A stretch of DNA of 64,000 nucleotides from Takakia lepidozioides (GCA_030704615.1 CM060734.1:30954042-31018041); one strand, 5' to 3'. Numbered from the stretch's first letter, positions 49,331 to 60,657 are shown. Notes: generated by a model not told the origin, from the sequence alone. Program-made: numbers and translations.

Positions 49331-49529
49331 ACAGTTTGTCAACACGGAGGTGCCACTAGTTGCTGGGGACAGTGCCGGTTCGAGCACTAGCAATACTAGT
49401 GGGTACACGAGACGAGGTGTGCAGTTTAGGCCACCTTCACCTCCTGTGTCTTCTACGGAAGGTTCTGATTCGGATTGTGAATCAGGAAGACTCACACCGG
49501 CGGTGCAAGTTGTTTCCTTGCCATTGTTG

Positions 49530-51032
49530 TGGGACACAATGGAGGAGATGTATGGAGCTACCAAGGGGCCACGAAGGTACTCTGGGGTTGTGGGCACCAT
49601 CGAGTTGGATGATTTTATCCAAGAGTTTGATAGTTGGTGTGATTTGCAGCAAATGCGCAATCCACAACTATTTACGCCTTTCATGGCATAGAAGGGGCTG
49701 TTTCAGCACCTTGAGGGGCCGCCTATGGATGATTATCATGAGTTCAGGCGGGGGCATGAGGTTGAAATCGAGGAGTGGATGATGTACTGGTCATCCGACT
49801 ATGTCTCCATCACTAGGGGCACTAGAGCCACGAGGGCAGTGGCTACACCTGCCGCTGCACCGGCAGCTTTAGCAAGCAGTAGTGGGACTAGCGGGACTGG
49901 CGGTACCGTAGCTACGACGTCCACCCAAGCCACTACCGCACCAGCACCAGTACCCGTGCCTGCCTTCAACCCTGTTGTGGAGTTCTTCAAAGAGTTGAGA
50001 GGGAACTACCAAGGGGTGAGGACAGAGAAGTTGCGGAGCTTGCAAGAGTTCCAACGGAAGCCTACTGAGAGCTTGAGGGAGGCTTTCACTCGCATGAGGC
50101 GCTTGATAAATGTAACCCAAGGGGTTATGGAAGCTCAGGCAGTCCAATTCTGGTATGGGATATTGGACAAGGAGCTGAGGAGAAGGGTGCGGGATGCAAC
50201 TCTCCTACAAGAGGCCCAACCCACTTTAGCAAATGTGTTTTTGCTGGTAGAGCGGATAGAGCTCAACATAGTGGAGGAACGAGTGGTCCTGGTGGGATTT
50301 GCTAAAGAGACACCACGGGGTAGTGGTGCTCCTAGCCAACCACTACATCAACGTGCTCAAGACAACAAGGGGGCCCAGGTGAATCCCAGGGAATAACAGA
50401 GAGGACCTCAGAAGCAGGGGTCTCTCCCTTCATTTGCAGGCCAACAACGGACAAAAGTGGTGTGTTGGACATGTGGAGGACCCCATGTCAAGAAGGATTT
50501 CCCAGAGGGAGGCAAATGGCCGGCATATGTACAGCCTGCACAGTTGCAGTGTGGGCATTGTGGCAAACACGGGCATGGAAAGGCCTAGTGTTATGGTTTG
50601 CATCCTGAGTTGCGCCCAGGCCTGTTCCAAGGGAACAATGGTGGCCGGGGGCGAGGTGGGGCAGCCCAGAGAGGATGAGGTGGCCAGGCACGAGGTGTAG
50701 GCCAAGGGCAAGCTCAACATGGCCAAGGACGCGGAGGTCAGGGTGTTGACCAAGGCATGGCCAACCGGCTTCAGCAGCTAGAGCAGAGGCTCGCTGCCAT
50801 GGCTACAGCTCAGGTGGTACCGGCTCCAAGGCCGGATGGTCCACCTCCTGCTCCTGAGGGAGGAGATATGGGAGGTATGGGATTCATGTGCGGAGCAGCA
50901 CTACCACTAGTGCAGGTGGAGTCTGCTGCAGCCGTGACTCGAGGAGCAGCACGAGTTCCTGAGCCACGAGGTGCAGAGGTGGAGTTGGATCCACAGCGTG
51001 GGGAGGCAAGCCGTCAGGCTAGGCTTCCTTAG
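49530..51032 (+). pseudogene. Ty3 gag-like region with zinc knuckle
   Basis: Retrotransposon gag core: PRRYSGVVGTIELDDFIQEF..W near 49570 and, after an Ala/Thr/Pro-rich insert, FFKELRGNYQG, REAFTRMRRLINVTQG, QAVQFWYGILDKELRRRVRD (49980-50190). A knuckle follows at 50550-50591: CGHCGKHGHGKA*C, C-x2-C-x4-H-x4-C with a stop (TAG at 50586) where Trp would stand. A Gly/Arg/Gln-rich basic stretch follows, then a coiled-coil-like LQQLEQRLAAM (about 50768). Confidence 0.8.
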
Positions 51033-51494
51033 TCATTCACATTGGCGGAGACAGTGTCGACGCCATCCATGGCACCTAGTTCTCGCCCGACTGTGATCGA
51101 GGCGGAGATTACTATGCCATTGAGGAGAGCTACACAGGTAGCACCACTACCTAGTGTTGCCAAGGCTACGGCAGCTAGTGTGCTGCTGGGAGCGGCCACA
51201 TCTGTGTGCTAGGCTCCATTGTTCTTGGCTACCAGGATTATGACGTCGGGGGTAAGACCAGCTGAGGTGTTCAGGCTGGCAGCTACACTCTGTGAGAGTG
51301 GGGAGGTTACTTCATCTTCTACGGAGATAGTAGGAGGTGTAGTGCCGGAGGGATCCTTGGATTTGAGGGTCAAGATTGCCACGGTGGCGCCATGACAAGC
51401 TGCAGCTGTCAGGTTGATGGAGCTGCTAGCTAGGCCAGCCATTGAGCGCACCATGGTGACACCTGGAGTTGTCATGTTAGACAACCAGGATGAC

Positions 51495-51860
51495 ATTTTT
51501 TGTTTGAGTGGACCGGCAGGCAAGAGGTACCGGCCACTGCGGGTCTTGTTGGACTCGGAAGCTCAGCTATTGATGTTGGGCAGAGCTGCTATTGTAGGCT
51601 TGGGCCTCACGGAGACGGATATGGAGCCTTGTCATTTCCAGATACAGACGTCTCTGGGAGGATCGGAGCAGGCTCGGGGCATGACACGGCGTGAGTTGGC
51701 TATCAGACTATGGCCGGATCACCGTACAGATGGCTCAGTGATGTGAGCCAAGGCCATTGTGACAGACGCGATCTCGTACGATGTCCTGGTTGGTGGGGTA
51801 GTGTTGTACCCCATGGGCTTCACCCCGGATTTTTGGGAGGAGTCAGCTTCCTATAGGCCT
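51495..51860 (+). pseudogene. Ty3 aspartic protease domain
   Basis: RVLLDSEAQLLMLGRAAIV at about 51540-51597, then SLGGSEQARG, AIVTDAISYDVLVGGVVLYP, MGFTPDFWEE. The catalytic triad reads Asp-Ser-Glu in place of Asp-Ser/Thr-Gly: GAA where a GGA would be, one G-to-A transition. A TGA lies at 51744. Inactive as it stands. Confidence 0.75.
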
Positions 51861-52247
51861 GGATAGCAGTCAGGGGAGGGCCGGCGTGTGCAGCTCCCTG
51901 TAACATTCATAGGAAGAGTTGCGGTTGCCCAGCGAGGCAAAATGCCGACACTAACAGCATTCACAGCTGCAGTGAGTTGGCCTGGAGAGTTGCTTGAGGG
52001 CAACGCTCATTCAGAGGATGTGTCACCTCCAGGAGAGCAGGATGACATGCATGGTATGGCGGAGTTGTCTGCCATGATTGCTCAGACTCCATTGTGGGGC
52101 ACGAGCAAGGATTTGCAGCACGTTACTGATCGATGGGTACAACAAGCCTGGGTAGAGGCTTTTGTACCATCAGGAGAGGAGGAGAGTGCGGGGATTTCAC
52201 CAGGACCACCTCAGTTGTCTCCATTGGACACCACACCTATTGTGTGG

Positions 52248-53198
52248 CAGTATCCGGATGAAGGCATTTGTCTTCTGGACTTGTTTGGCGGGATCAGCAC
52301 CGGATTGGCTGCTATGTTACAGACAGGTGTACGAGTTCGGCATTACCTATATGTGGAGAGGGATGAGACTGCATGACACGTTTCACTTCGCCATGTTGCT
52401 AAGTTGGTGCAGCAGTACCCTGAGTTGTTGCTGGTATCTGAAGTTTGTGGATATCAGCAGGCCTTGCCAGCAGACATTTTGTTGCTGGGGGTGCAGGATT
52501 TGGAGCGGGTTGGCTCCATTGATCTGGTAGTGGCAGGTTGGCCCTGCCAAGGGCATTCATCAGCCGGGCATGACAATGGATTGCGAGACTCGAGGTCAGG
52601 TTTGTTTTGGGAGATGGTGCGGGTTTTGCGCCACTTGCAGCTTCATCAAGCTATATCTCCAGCATACATCTTGGAGAATGTGCCACTGATAGGCGATTCT
52701 CGGGCCAGGGTGATGGCCCGTGTGCATCAAGTCCGGTCGTGGCTTGGATCAGCAGTGTTGCTAGATGCAGCTATAGTGGGGTCACGGGCTCATCGTCCAC
52801 GGCTATGGTGGACTAACTTGATGTCACCCACACTGCTCAAGCGTGCATTTGATGGGGTGCAGCGGCCAGCACACCTCACAGTGGATAGCATTTTGGATAC
52901 AGGCCGGAGGCAGTCTCAGCGTGTGAGACACGATGACCGTTCGCCTTTGGCAGTGGTCAACAAGGTGGGTCAAGCACGAGCAACATTACCTACACTGCTC
53001 AGCTTCCCAGGATCGCATGTTTTCCAGGATAGTGGACCTGGCCTCCTGTGGGATGCTCAGTTGCAACAGTTAGTGGAGCCTAATGCTGACGAGCATGAGC
53101 GGGCAATGGGTTTTACCACTGGTACCACGGCGGTGCCGTCTCTTCTGAGGCATCACATCGTCAGGTGTTGGGGCAAGCAATGGATCTCAATTGCTTGA
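52248..53198 (+). pseudogene. DNMT3-like C5-cytosine methyltransferase inside the retroelement polyprotein
   Basis: Motif I reads LLDLFGGISTGLAAMLQTGV, then LYVERDETA. Motif IV reads DLVVAGWPCQGHSSAG, with the catalytic Pro-Cys at 52542-52547. After it come RSGLFWEMVRVLRHL and motif VI ILENVPL (Glu-Asn-Val at 52674-52682). Motif VIII reads VGSRAHRPRLWWTNL. After the target-recognition part, ERAMGFTTG is followed by a frameshift and VLGQAMDLNCLTWII (motif X-like). The LFxGIxTG and SRAHRPRLWW forms resemble DNMT3 rather than CMT/MET1, and the order is not permuted as in DRM. One stop, TGA at 52374, fits a decayed Arg CGA. Length (about 310 residues) equals a bare catalytic domain with no PWWP, ADD or chromodomain. 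All motifs survive although the element is dead. Confidence 0.88.
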
Positions 53199-55835
53199 CC
53201 TGGATTATCAGCTTGGCTATGGCTGAGCAACGCAGAGTGCGGAGTACACTTCCCTCAATGGTCCTTCTGCCTACTGAGACGGTACAGGCAGTGAGTGGGG
53301 GCGAGCATGAGAGGACCACGGGGTGCAGGCATCCATGGCACATGTAGGAGGTGCTCGAGGTTCAGAGGGAGTTGGCAGCCAAGGTGGCGGTGATGGATGA
53401 GGTTGGGGATTTTTTTCGGGTTGAGGAAGTCCTCGAGGATGAGATGATGGGGCAGGATGAGGCTTTGTCATTGACTGAGCATGTAGGGAGTACTGCTCAA
53501 GAGGTTGCAACATAGCAACCACTGGACGCGTCCTCTACCTTTAAGCCCACTGGACTTAAGGTTGCAATTACGGAGGACAATTGGGAGCTTGACATTGGAC
53601 CCATTGTCACCGGAGGATAGAGACGACGTATACGGCGGTTCCTGAGGGCTTACATGAATTGCTTTGCCTTCAGTTTGAAGGACTTGGGAGCACTGAAGGG
53701 TCAAGAGATTCGTATTGAGTTGGCCATTGACACGCCAATCTTTCGGAGACCCTATTGATACAGTGACATGAAGAGGTCTTTGATTCAGATGAGGACTCAA
53801 GATCTCTGGGAGGCTGGTTTGGTGGAGCTCTCTAGTCGAGAGTATGCTTCAGCCACAGTGATGCCAGTCAAGAAGGATGTCTATGGCAATTGAACGGAGA
53901 GACGTATGTGCGGTGATTACCGGCCTGTAAATATGGTCATTGAGAAAAGACCAGAAGTCGCATCTTTCAGTTGTGGTATTTGGAGCATAGATGTTTAGAA
54001 GACCTATTGTTCCAGTGTTGTTGGGGAGAGTGAGGACACAAAGCTGAATCCTACCAGGCATCCAGGTTGCTTCAGAGGAGACTAGCGTTTGCAAGGAGGG
54101 AGATAGAAGAATAGCAATACCCCATTTCGTACCTTCGGATGTAGGTTTCCAGTAAGCAAAGTTCAATGGCCATAGGTGGTCAGTTAGAGCATTGATTTTC
54201 CTAAGGTCTAATTTGTGCTCCTGAAAAAAGATTACCGAGTCGTTTTGAAGAAAGGATGGCAGCCAGGTTTTGATTTTGAGTCTTTTGAGAGAGGCTCGGT
54301 CCGAGCCGAGCCCACGAATGTTGCACGAAGTGATGTTAAGAATCATTGAGTAGCTGAGGAGGACCGAGAAGCAAGGTCTCATTTGATAGCCCTTTTGAAA
54401 CGTGACCCTACGGTCAGTGGGGCGAAGGGATTTAACCCACTGGAAGAGTGGGGGGGGGGGGGGTTTGAACTCTTCTTTTGAATTTGCACAAAAATGCCAT
54501 TGAGGGCAAGAGAATCCGGGAGGAATGGGGGAGAGCAGAATTGCTCTCTGGGACATTAATCGACAGGGAACTAATGCTGACCAGTTTGGGGAAGAAGTCC
54601 ATTCACCATAGCAAGCAGAGGCGAGGAGGTCAGGCCATCTCTGCTTCAGTCAAGTTCTCAATAATAGCACCATTTACAATGAAGCAACAGACCAGGAAAA
54701 GATCCAATTATTTCCTTGTTCAATGGCCAGAAAAGGCATTGAATGGTTGCTTCTCCCTTTCAGATGTCGAATCAACGTCCATGTCAGAAGGTGAAGGTGA
54801 AGGGGAGGGAGCCCTTACCCCATTGAGGTGATCCCGAGTCCTTTGAATCTCCATCCTGTGGTTTTCCTCATCAGTTTCAGACTCTAAGTAGGCTGCCAAC
54901 AGTTGGAATGCATTAACCAGCGTGTCTTGATTCCTAATCTACAGCTTGTGTCCCCCTCCTGGCTTAGAGAGATAAGCCTCATAAGTCCAGATGGCATCAA
55001 TTGGCGGAGGAGACGAGTAGATCTCCACGTCTTCCCTGAGGGCCAGCACATGGGTGTTTGGTTTGCATCCCAAGCAAGGGAACTCATCCAGGTAAGCACC
55101 CCAATAAATCTTGGTTGATGATGCCAGAAAATAGTGCGGAAGGAAGGCCTGTAAATACTTTGCACTTTCAGTCTGAGCATAGTAGATGGGTTGCTATCAG
55201 GGGGGCATGTTTGGAAAAATTGTCTAATGTCAGTTGCTGTGATCCACAGTGATTCCACAAGCTCGAAATCGTCCGAAGTGACCAAGATTGAGGGTGGGTT
55301 CCTCTTTCTGAAGATGAGCGGAGTGATGCAGGATGCCTGTGGAGCTTCCAACACTTCCAGAGCGGAGCAGATCTTCAAGTTCAGGCTCGGGAATGAGCAG
55401 CACATTCTTAGACAGATTTTGGAGAATACCGAGTTGTTGGCGATTCCAGAGATGACCCTGGGAATTGGCAAATTGGAGTGTTTAGGAGGTTTGGTAGGAA
55501 GAATGAGCTGAAGAGTAGGGTTCTGCAACCTACCAGTTGCTTGACCATGACTCTTGGGGATCGTTGACCTACCCTGGGCTTGCCCCTGACTCTTAATAGC
55601 AGGAACCAGCTTCCAGAAACATGGGGTCTAGAGAGGAGTCATGTCTAGCAGAGGAGTGCGGCCTTAATGATCTGAATTGCATTGTGTCCTGCTGCACAGG
55701 AGTAGGGTGTGCTGAATATGAAATAAAAGCAGAAGATGACCTTCCTAGCAGTTGGAGATTGCCTTCCTGATCAGCTTGGGGAGGAGGGACCTCACCCCGG
55801 GGGAGTAACTCCCTATCACTTGTATAGGGCACGTG

Positions 55836-56775
55836 AGATAAATAGGTATTTTGTAGGGGGTATTACTTTTACTTTGGGTATTTTTTAGTACCCTATAATT
55901 ACATAATTTTGTGATATGGCGATTTTTTGGCATGTTATTTTAATTATAATTTTTTGTTTCAAACAAATATTAGGCACCCTATATTAATAATACAATAAAA
56001 GATTTTTTTTTAACAAGACAATGAATTTATTATTCGGTTGAAATAAATTCATTTAAAGCATTCGCATCATCCGCATTCAAAGTATAAACGTTTTGCGCTC
56101 TATCGAAAGTCATAGTGACTGAATTAATAATTGAATCTACATCTATCCACTTGTTGTCGGTATGATCATATTTGAATTTAAATTGTCCTCTAGATTTGGA
56201 GAAGTAGTTTAATAACACCATAACTGGTGTGGTTGGTCTATTTAGGAGATCAATAGGCTGTTGCCATATCCCCACCTGCTTCCTGCCATCCTTCTCATTT
56301 TTTGAATCATACCTAGCCACCTTCCCTCATCTTCACTAGTAGCTATATTGGATGTTGGCACACCCTTGCGACTCCCCTTGGGAGGGGTGGGAAGAGCACA
56401 ACAGCGAGGAGTACTAACTTAGGTCGTGTGCGCACGCAGGGGGGGGGGAGTGAACTTAGTGCATGAGGCGGACAAAAGAAAAAGAAATGAACGTAATAGA
56501 GGTTTGATCTCATGATGATGCGGCTACCAGGTACCCATAAGTTTTTTTTTTGGTAAGTATTAAGTTTTCCCCTAAGAGCATGTATATATTTTTGGATTTT
56601 TTCATAGATATTTATCTCAACCCTATATTAGTTTTAACAAAAAATTAAAATCAGTCATTATTTTAGACCCTATATTAATTTAAATTCACCGATCACAATA
56701 TAATGTACCCTTTATTACTTTAAAATGTTTTCTAATTTTTATCTTTTGTGAATAAATTGCACCCTATATTTTTTT
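55836..56775 (-). mobile_element. 940-bp AT-rich insertion with 6-bp target duplication
   Basis: GCACGT at 55830-55835 is repeated at 56776-56781. Deleting the insert and one GCACGT restores the LINE ORF1 frame: ..SKNFQPTC joins PIQVIGSYSPGVRSLLPKLI. The insert is AT-rich with repeated TATAGGGT motifs near both ends (minus strand) and one 96-codon frame at 56320-56030 (minus) that has a homologue at 6809-7193. Terminal inverted repeats are not obvious. A G9 run is at 56440-56448. Class unknown. Confidence 0.75.
56030..56320 (-). CDS. 96-residue ORF of the inserted element, unknown family
   Basis: MARYDSKNEKDGRKQVGIWQ and onward, ending ALNEFISTE. No stops or shifts within it. Over about 65 residues it matches the fragment at 6809-7193 (shared F(S)K.RG..KFKYD, W.ID, Y.L, DA.ALNEF), so it is a conserved product of a repeat family. 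Mixed polar composition, no membrane segment, no motif I can name. It could be the C-terminal exon of a longer transposon protein. Confidence 0.5.
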   Translation of the reverse strand: MARYDSKNEKDGRKQVGIWQQPIDLLNRPTTPVMVLLNYFSKSRGQFKFKYDHTDNKWIDVDSIINSVTMTFDRAQNVYTLNADDANALNEFISTE

Positions 56776-57053
56776 GCACGTCGGTTGGAAATTTTTGGAA
56801 GTGACCTCCCCGGGGACCTCACATCCAAAGTGGTGTTGGAGAGGAGCAGGCCTACAGGAGTCCAAGGGGGTTGGAGAAGATAGCGATCTGTTCCTCTCAA
56901 CTGATGGACAGTCAACTTTGAAGTGGCTCAACTGGCCACAGTTGAAACAAGGTGCAAATGTAGTTTCTTCAAAGATTCTTATAGTGTAGTAATTCCCTTC
57001 CTTATCAATAGGTAGTCTGTCACAATTCGGCAGAGTAGCATCATTTGGCATCA

Positions 57054-57935
57054 TCAAGACAATTTTAGGACAGCCTGACTCATGGAGCCTGGAAGCGATA
57101 GTGCATGTCCTCCATGCAGGGTCTTACGCAGGTTTTGTGTACACATTTGAGGATAAAAAACGGACATGCAACCCAAGTAAGAACCGAAGTGGTTCGCAAT
57201 ATCTGGTAAGTTCACCATATATTGATCTTGAATGAATGGAATGGAGATTATTCTAGGACCCAACAACTTCCCATTCTTGTTCCCCATTTTGAACGACCAG
57301 GGGAAGATATTCATATTGAAACCTTTTGTGTGTGGATTAAACAATAAGGCTTGAGCATCTGCTTCCGAGCTTTCAAACACAACGGAATAAAAGCCCCTCC
57401 ATTTGGCGTGACAAAACTGTTGTCTAAGTTCACCAGAGCCCCCTAGATGGCGAATTGCCCAGTCTCTGACAAAGGCCCTGTTAACTTTTCTGCCTGGGAA
57501 GTGTACTAGAATGTCATGTTCCTCCATAGTTGTAACTCGACTATCCAGGTCCTCGATGTCCATTGAGATGAGAGGAGAATCCTCGTCCAAGGCATCCTGG
57601 GTGAGTTGAGGATCTTCCGACCACTCCGCTTCTTCCGGTGCCACAGGAGGGGGCCCCATCACTGATGGATCCAAATTGGGAAATTTGAAGAGGGGCTGAG
57701 GGCCGGGAGAGGGGGGTTGAATAAGAAGGGAGGAGGAGGAGCTCTTACAGAACCTCTGGAGAAGTCCTGCCTGGTTTGTGCTTGATGCGCAAGGTATAAC
57801 CCCGTTCCTGATGAAGGCTGTGGGCGCCTTCGCATTGGGAGCATCAAATCCGGGGGGGAATGGGCTTCCATGGGCTCCGAGAGCTTGAACGAGCTGTTTC
57901 CGGAAGAGGCCATGCGGAGCAGTGAAGACACGCAA
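57054..57935 (-). pseudogene. LINE ORF1 protein, N-terminal part
   Basis: 293-codon frame from ATG at 57935. N-terminal Ser/Pro-rich segment; acidic patch near residue 120; then the DUF4283-like nucleic-acid-binding region (EEHDILVHFPGRKVNRAFVR, FYSVVFESSEADAQALL, LLGPRIISIPF, LGCMSVFYP). A frameshift near 57070-57130 moves the frame to the segment HESGCPKIVLMMPNDA. The next frame holds the CCHC knuckle CFNCGQLSHFKVDC at about 56920-56961. Such ORF1 proteins coat LINE RNA. Confidence 0.75.
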
Positions 57936-57990
57936 AGCGAGAAAGCACGAGGACTGAGAATCAACAAAAGTCAGAAGGGGAAGCTCAGCG

Positions 57991-59280
57991 AGAACTAAGC
58001 CTTAAAGGTGAAGAAATCAGCAGCAGAGCAAGAGAAGCGCTAGAGCCGAATGCGGGGAACCTTGGAGACTTAGGGGCTGCTACTTGGCGGCAACACAGGT
58101 GACCAAGTTGGCAGTCATCATACATAAAGACGGCTTGTGGAAGTGCAAATGGGGAGGACAATGCCGCTTAGCTGAAAGCGACATAAAGAGAAATAAGGGG
58201 AGGGAGGGATGAAGGTTAGTGGATGTGGCCCTGCTAATGCAGAAGTCGATGAAAGGAATGCATGCGAAGAACATCTATAGCAAAACAGAGGAGGGAAAAA
58301 CCGAAAAAGGTCCTAATTCACAAACACCATAAAAAACGAAGGGTGGAAAAACTAAGAAATCCGCGAAGTTGTGAGGAGATTCGCCAATCAATGGAAAGGT
58401 CTTTGAGAGCTGCGTTCTGCGAAATGATACAAAGAAGAAGGTGGTGATAGCAACCAACAGAAAACTAAGCGAGAGAGACGAAGAGACCGTTGGGGTCTCC
58501 ATGCGCAAACTGCGGAGCTCCATAGTGCCCTCCTTCCACATTTTCCTATATTTCAAGATTCACATGATTGTCAAATATTGTCAAATATTCTTTTCAACAC
58601 CTCAAGGGCTGATGCTAAGTTGTTCATTTTAAAGACCTTTTATTTTCTTGAAATCTCTTCAGAAATACTTCATCTGGATCGTCCTATGGGATGTCAACAT
58701 CAAGTTCCATATAACCCACCAAGGCCGTTCTATTTGGTTGTCTTGCCGGGCTCCAATGTTTTTTTTTCTGGCAAATAATCGCCAGATTTTGACCTGGAAA
58801 ATGGGTCAGCTACTTTTACTAAGGAATTATGGGATTAAAAATCAAGAAAATCGCCAGAAAGCGCCAAAGGATAAATACCAGGAGCCAGATTTGTCCTACG
58901 TGGACCTGTTAAAATATGACACCTGTAATATAGCCTCTTTCCCAGCTCTGTCACTTCGTTATTCTCGCCACATGGGCTTTGGGTAGAATCTACATGTTGC
59001 CCCCGAGCGATTTTGGAAAAGTGAAAAAACACTGCCGGGCTCACCAAAATTTGTGGTTTTTGGTTTGGGACATAGAGAGGCATGTCCCAACAACAAGACT
59101 ACATTGCTAAGAACTACATTGCTAAGAAAGTTGGTAAGCAATCAAGTATGAAATGACATAGGAGATGCAAGTGTTGTATGTGTGTTGTGCCATCACTAGC
59201 ATATAATTTTATGCCACAGATAGCAACATCAAGCAACAACCCACATTCAAAAAGCCTGTCATTTATTTTAATGGCGTCTT
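57991..59280. other. no supported gene
   Basis: Purine-rich 58080-58450 may be LINE 5' UTR; the open frames at 58262-58447 and 58648-58986 are low complexity or domain-free. ACTACATTGCTAAGAA is duplicated in tandem at about 59099-59127. Confidence 0.4.
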
Positions 59281-60408
59281 CAATACGCACGCTTTGAGCC
59301 CGTGGACCCCGCCAAGTACAGAGAAAGGTTCACCTGACCCAGCCCTACCTTTTTTGGCGAAAAAAGCCAGATTGCACCAAGAAAAAAGTTGGCCCGCGAC
59401 AAAAAAAAGGGGCCAAAAAATAAAAACTTCGCCACATAGGTACGTAGCGGCGGTTCCTTGGGCAGCTAGTGCCATAAAGCACCGGGGGGACCCACACATT
59501 TCGCCTGAGAACTTGGAAGCAGTGCGCTTTAAATCCAAGATGAATTGCGATTTCGCCACCTGTTTCTGCTTAAGTTCCCAAGCGACCTGAATCGGGTCAC
59601 TTTGAATTTGCAGTTCCACCTAATTTTTGCAGATCTAATCTGATGGGGCCCACTCCTGAAGCTTTAATGACAAGGGATTTGTCTTGAGTATGATGCAAAA
59701 AACAAAATTAAAAAAAAACAAAAGCTACGACCTACAAAAAAATATCTTAGATATCTCATTTACGTTTTGGGGCTGAAAAGGGCTTGTTGACCGCTGACGT
59801 GGCAGGTAAACAAGCCCAAAACAGATTGCACTCCAAAGGCCATTTTTGGCAGAAAATTAGCAATTTTGGAAAAATTACTTCACCTTGTGGTGTATGAGCA
59901 TTACATACACACATCCACCATAGGCTTTTAAAATTTTGTAGAAAAAAAATTACCTCATTTGGAGGCACAGTTTCTCTTGTCAATTTTGAGATTTCAACCC
60001 CTATGTAATTGCATGCAAAGCAACCATAGGTGAAAAAATCAGTTGGACCTGCAATTTAGTGGGGTCATAGCCACTCCACTATTGATTTGGAAATGGTGGG
60101 TCTTGGGGCAAGCAAAATTGGATAAAGCTAGGTTTTGATTTGGTCAAACAATTTCTTTCTCTTTTTTCTTTGGGACCTGATATTTGAGGTCTGGGCCAAC
60201 GTTATAATCTCACAATTAATCTCACAATTTCCACGGTGGACTTGGCTCCTTTTTTGGTATGTCATGCATAAATGAGCTGGCCCACTGCTATAAGGCTGGA
60301 ATCTCTGGATGATTTTTGGTAGGGTTCTAGGGTCAATTTACTGCAGCTGCGTACCCAAAATTGGTAAAAAGTCAAAAAAAGGGCTTGGGAACTTAAGGGT
60401 TCAAAGGG
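59281..60408. other. no supported gene
   Basis: AT-rich sequence with A-runs; frames on both strands at 59263-59619 have no domain. Nothing identifiable. Confidence 0.4.
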
Positions 60409-60657
60409 CTACCAACAATTGTTAGCTCAGTTGGATAGTGCATTGAGTGCCACCCAGATGATTCTGGGGTCAAATCCTGCTACCTTTATGGTTGTGGTAT
60501 GTTCTTCTTTCCCTTCCCTTGGGCGGTGTCCCTTGCGAAAGCCTTCACGGCTAGGTTAGTCTGAAAGAGGTTATTTTTTCCTCTCACTATAATTACGGGG
60601 CCTGATTTGTGTGCTGTCGCTCCTAGGTGTTTCCCTTAGAAAAAAATAAAAATAAAG
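60409..60657 (+). mobile_element. tRNA-derived SINE (family 1), full length
   Basis: A box TTAGCTCAGTTGGATAGTGC at 60422-60441 and B box GGGGTCAAATCC at 60466-60477, spaced as in a tRNA gene. The body is shared with 6234-6480 and 31415-31671 (GAAAGAGGTTATTTT, GGGGCCTGATTTGTG, GCTGTCGCTC), with a tail AAAAAAATAAAAATAAA. The head resembles a tRNA of the TAGCTCAGTTGG class but cannot fold as a full tRNA gene, since the 3' acceptor strand is missing. Confidence 0.85.

Larger units (their letters stand above)
49331..53947 (+). mobile_element. Ty3/gypsy-type retroelement carrying a DNMT3-like methyltransferase, decayed
   Basis: Frame 3 from about 49331 to 53140 holds gag, zinc knuckle, protease and methyltransferase in order, broken only by ten stop codons: 49689, 50394, 50586, 50676, 51030, 51210, 51393, 51744, 51864, 52374. 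After one frameshift near 53140-53160, frame 2 continues to 53947 with five more (53345, 53513, 53618, 53756, 53891) and encodes the linker and RT start. The RT start reads ELDIGPIVTG, RIRRFLRAYMNCFAFSLKDL, IELAIDTPIFRRPY, MCGDYRPVN, as in Ty3 polymerases just before the palm. The rest of RT, RNase H, integrase and the 3' LTR are lost at the junction with an antisense LINE. Layout gag-PR-MTase-RT in one polyprotein. LTRs not identified. Confidence 0.85.
53948..57990 (-). mobile_element. antisense L1-type LINE fragment (ORF1 plus start of ORF2)
   Basis: Read on the minus strand from about 57990: ORF1 at 57935-57054, then after a frameshift its zinc knuckle at 57057-56776, a 940-bp insertion, and more ORF1 to about 54780. 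ORF2 starts near 54370 with the endonuclease (EEP) domain: ILNITSCNIRGLGSDRASLK, VIFFQEHKLDLRK, WGIAILLSPSL, IGLLNIYAPNT. It ends abruptly at about 53948, so RT and the 3' tail are missing. There is no poly(A)/poly(T) at the junction with the Ty3 element. The right boundary and 5' UTR cannot be fixed. A G13 run lies at 54451-54463. Confidence 0.8.

Noticed and set aside
52162-52530. Overlapping frame-1 ORF of 122 codons
   Set aside because: Shadow of the methyltransferase frame; no motifs of its own.
60409-60480. Functional tRNA gene
   Set aside because: A and B boxes are present but the acceptor stem cannot close and the sequence runs into a shared repeat body with an A-rich tail; it is a SINE head.
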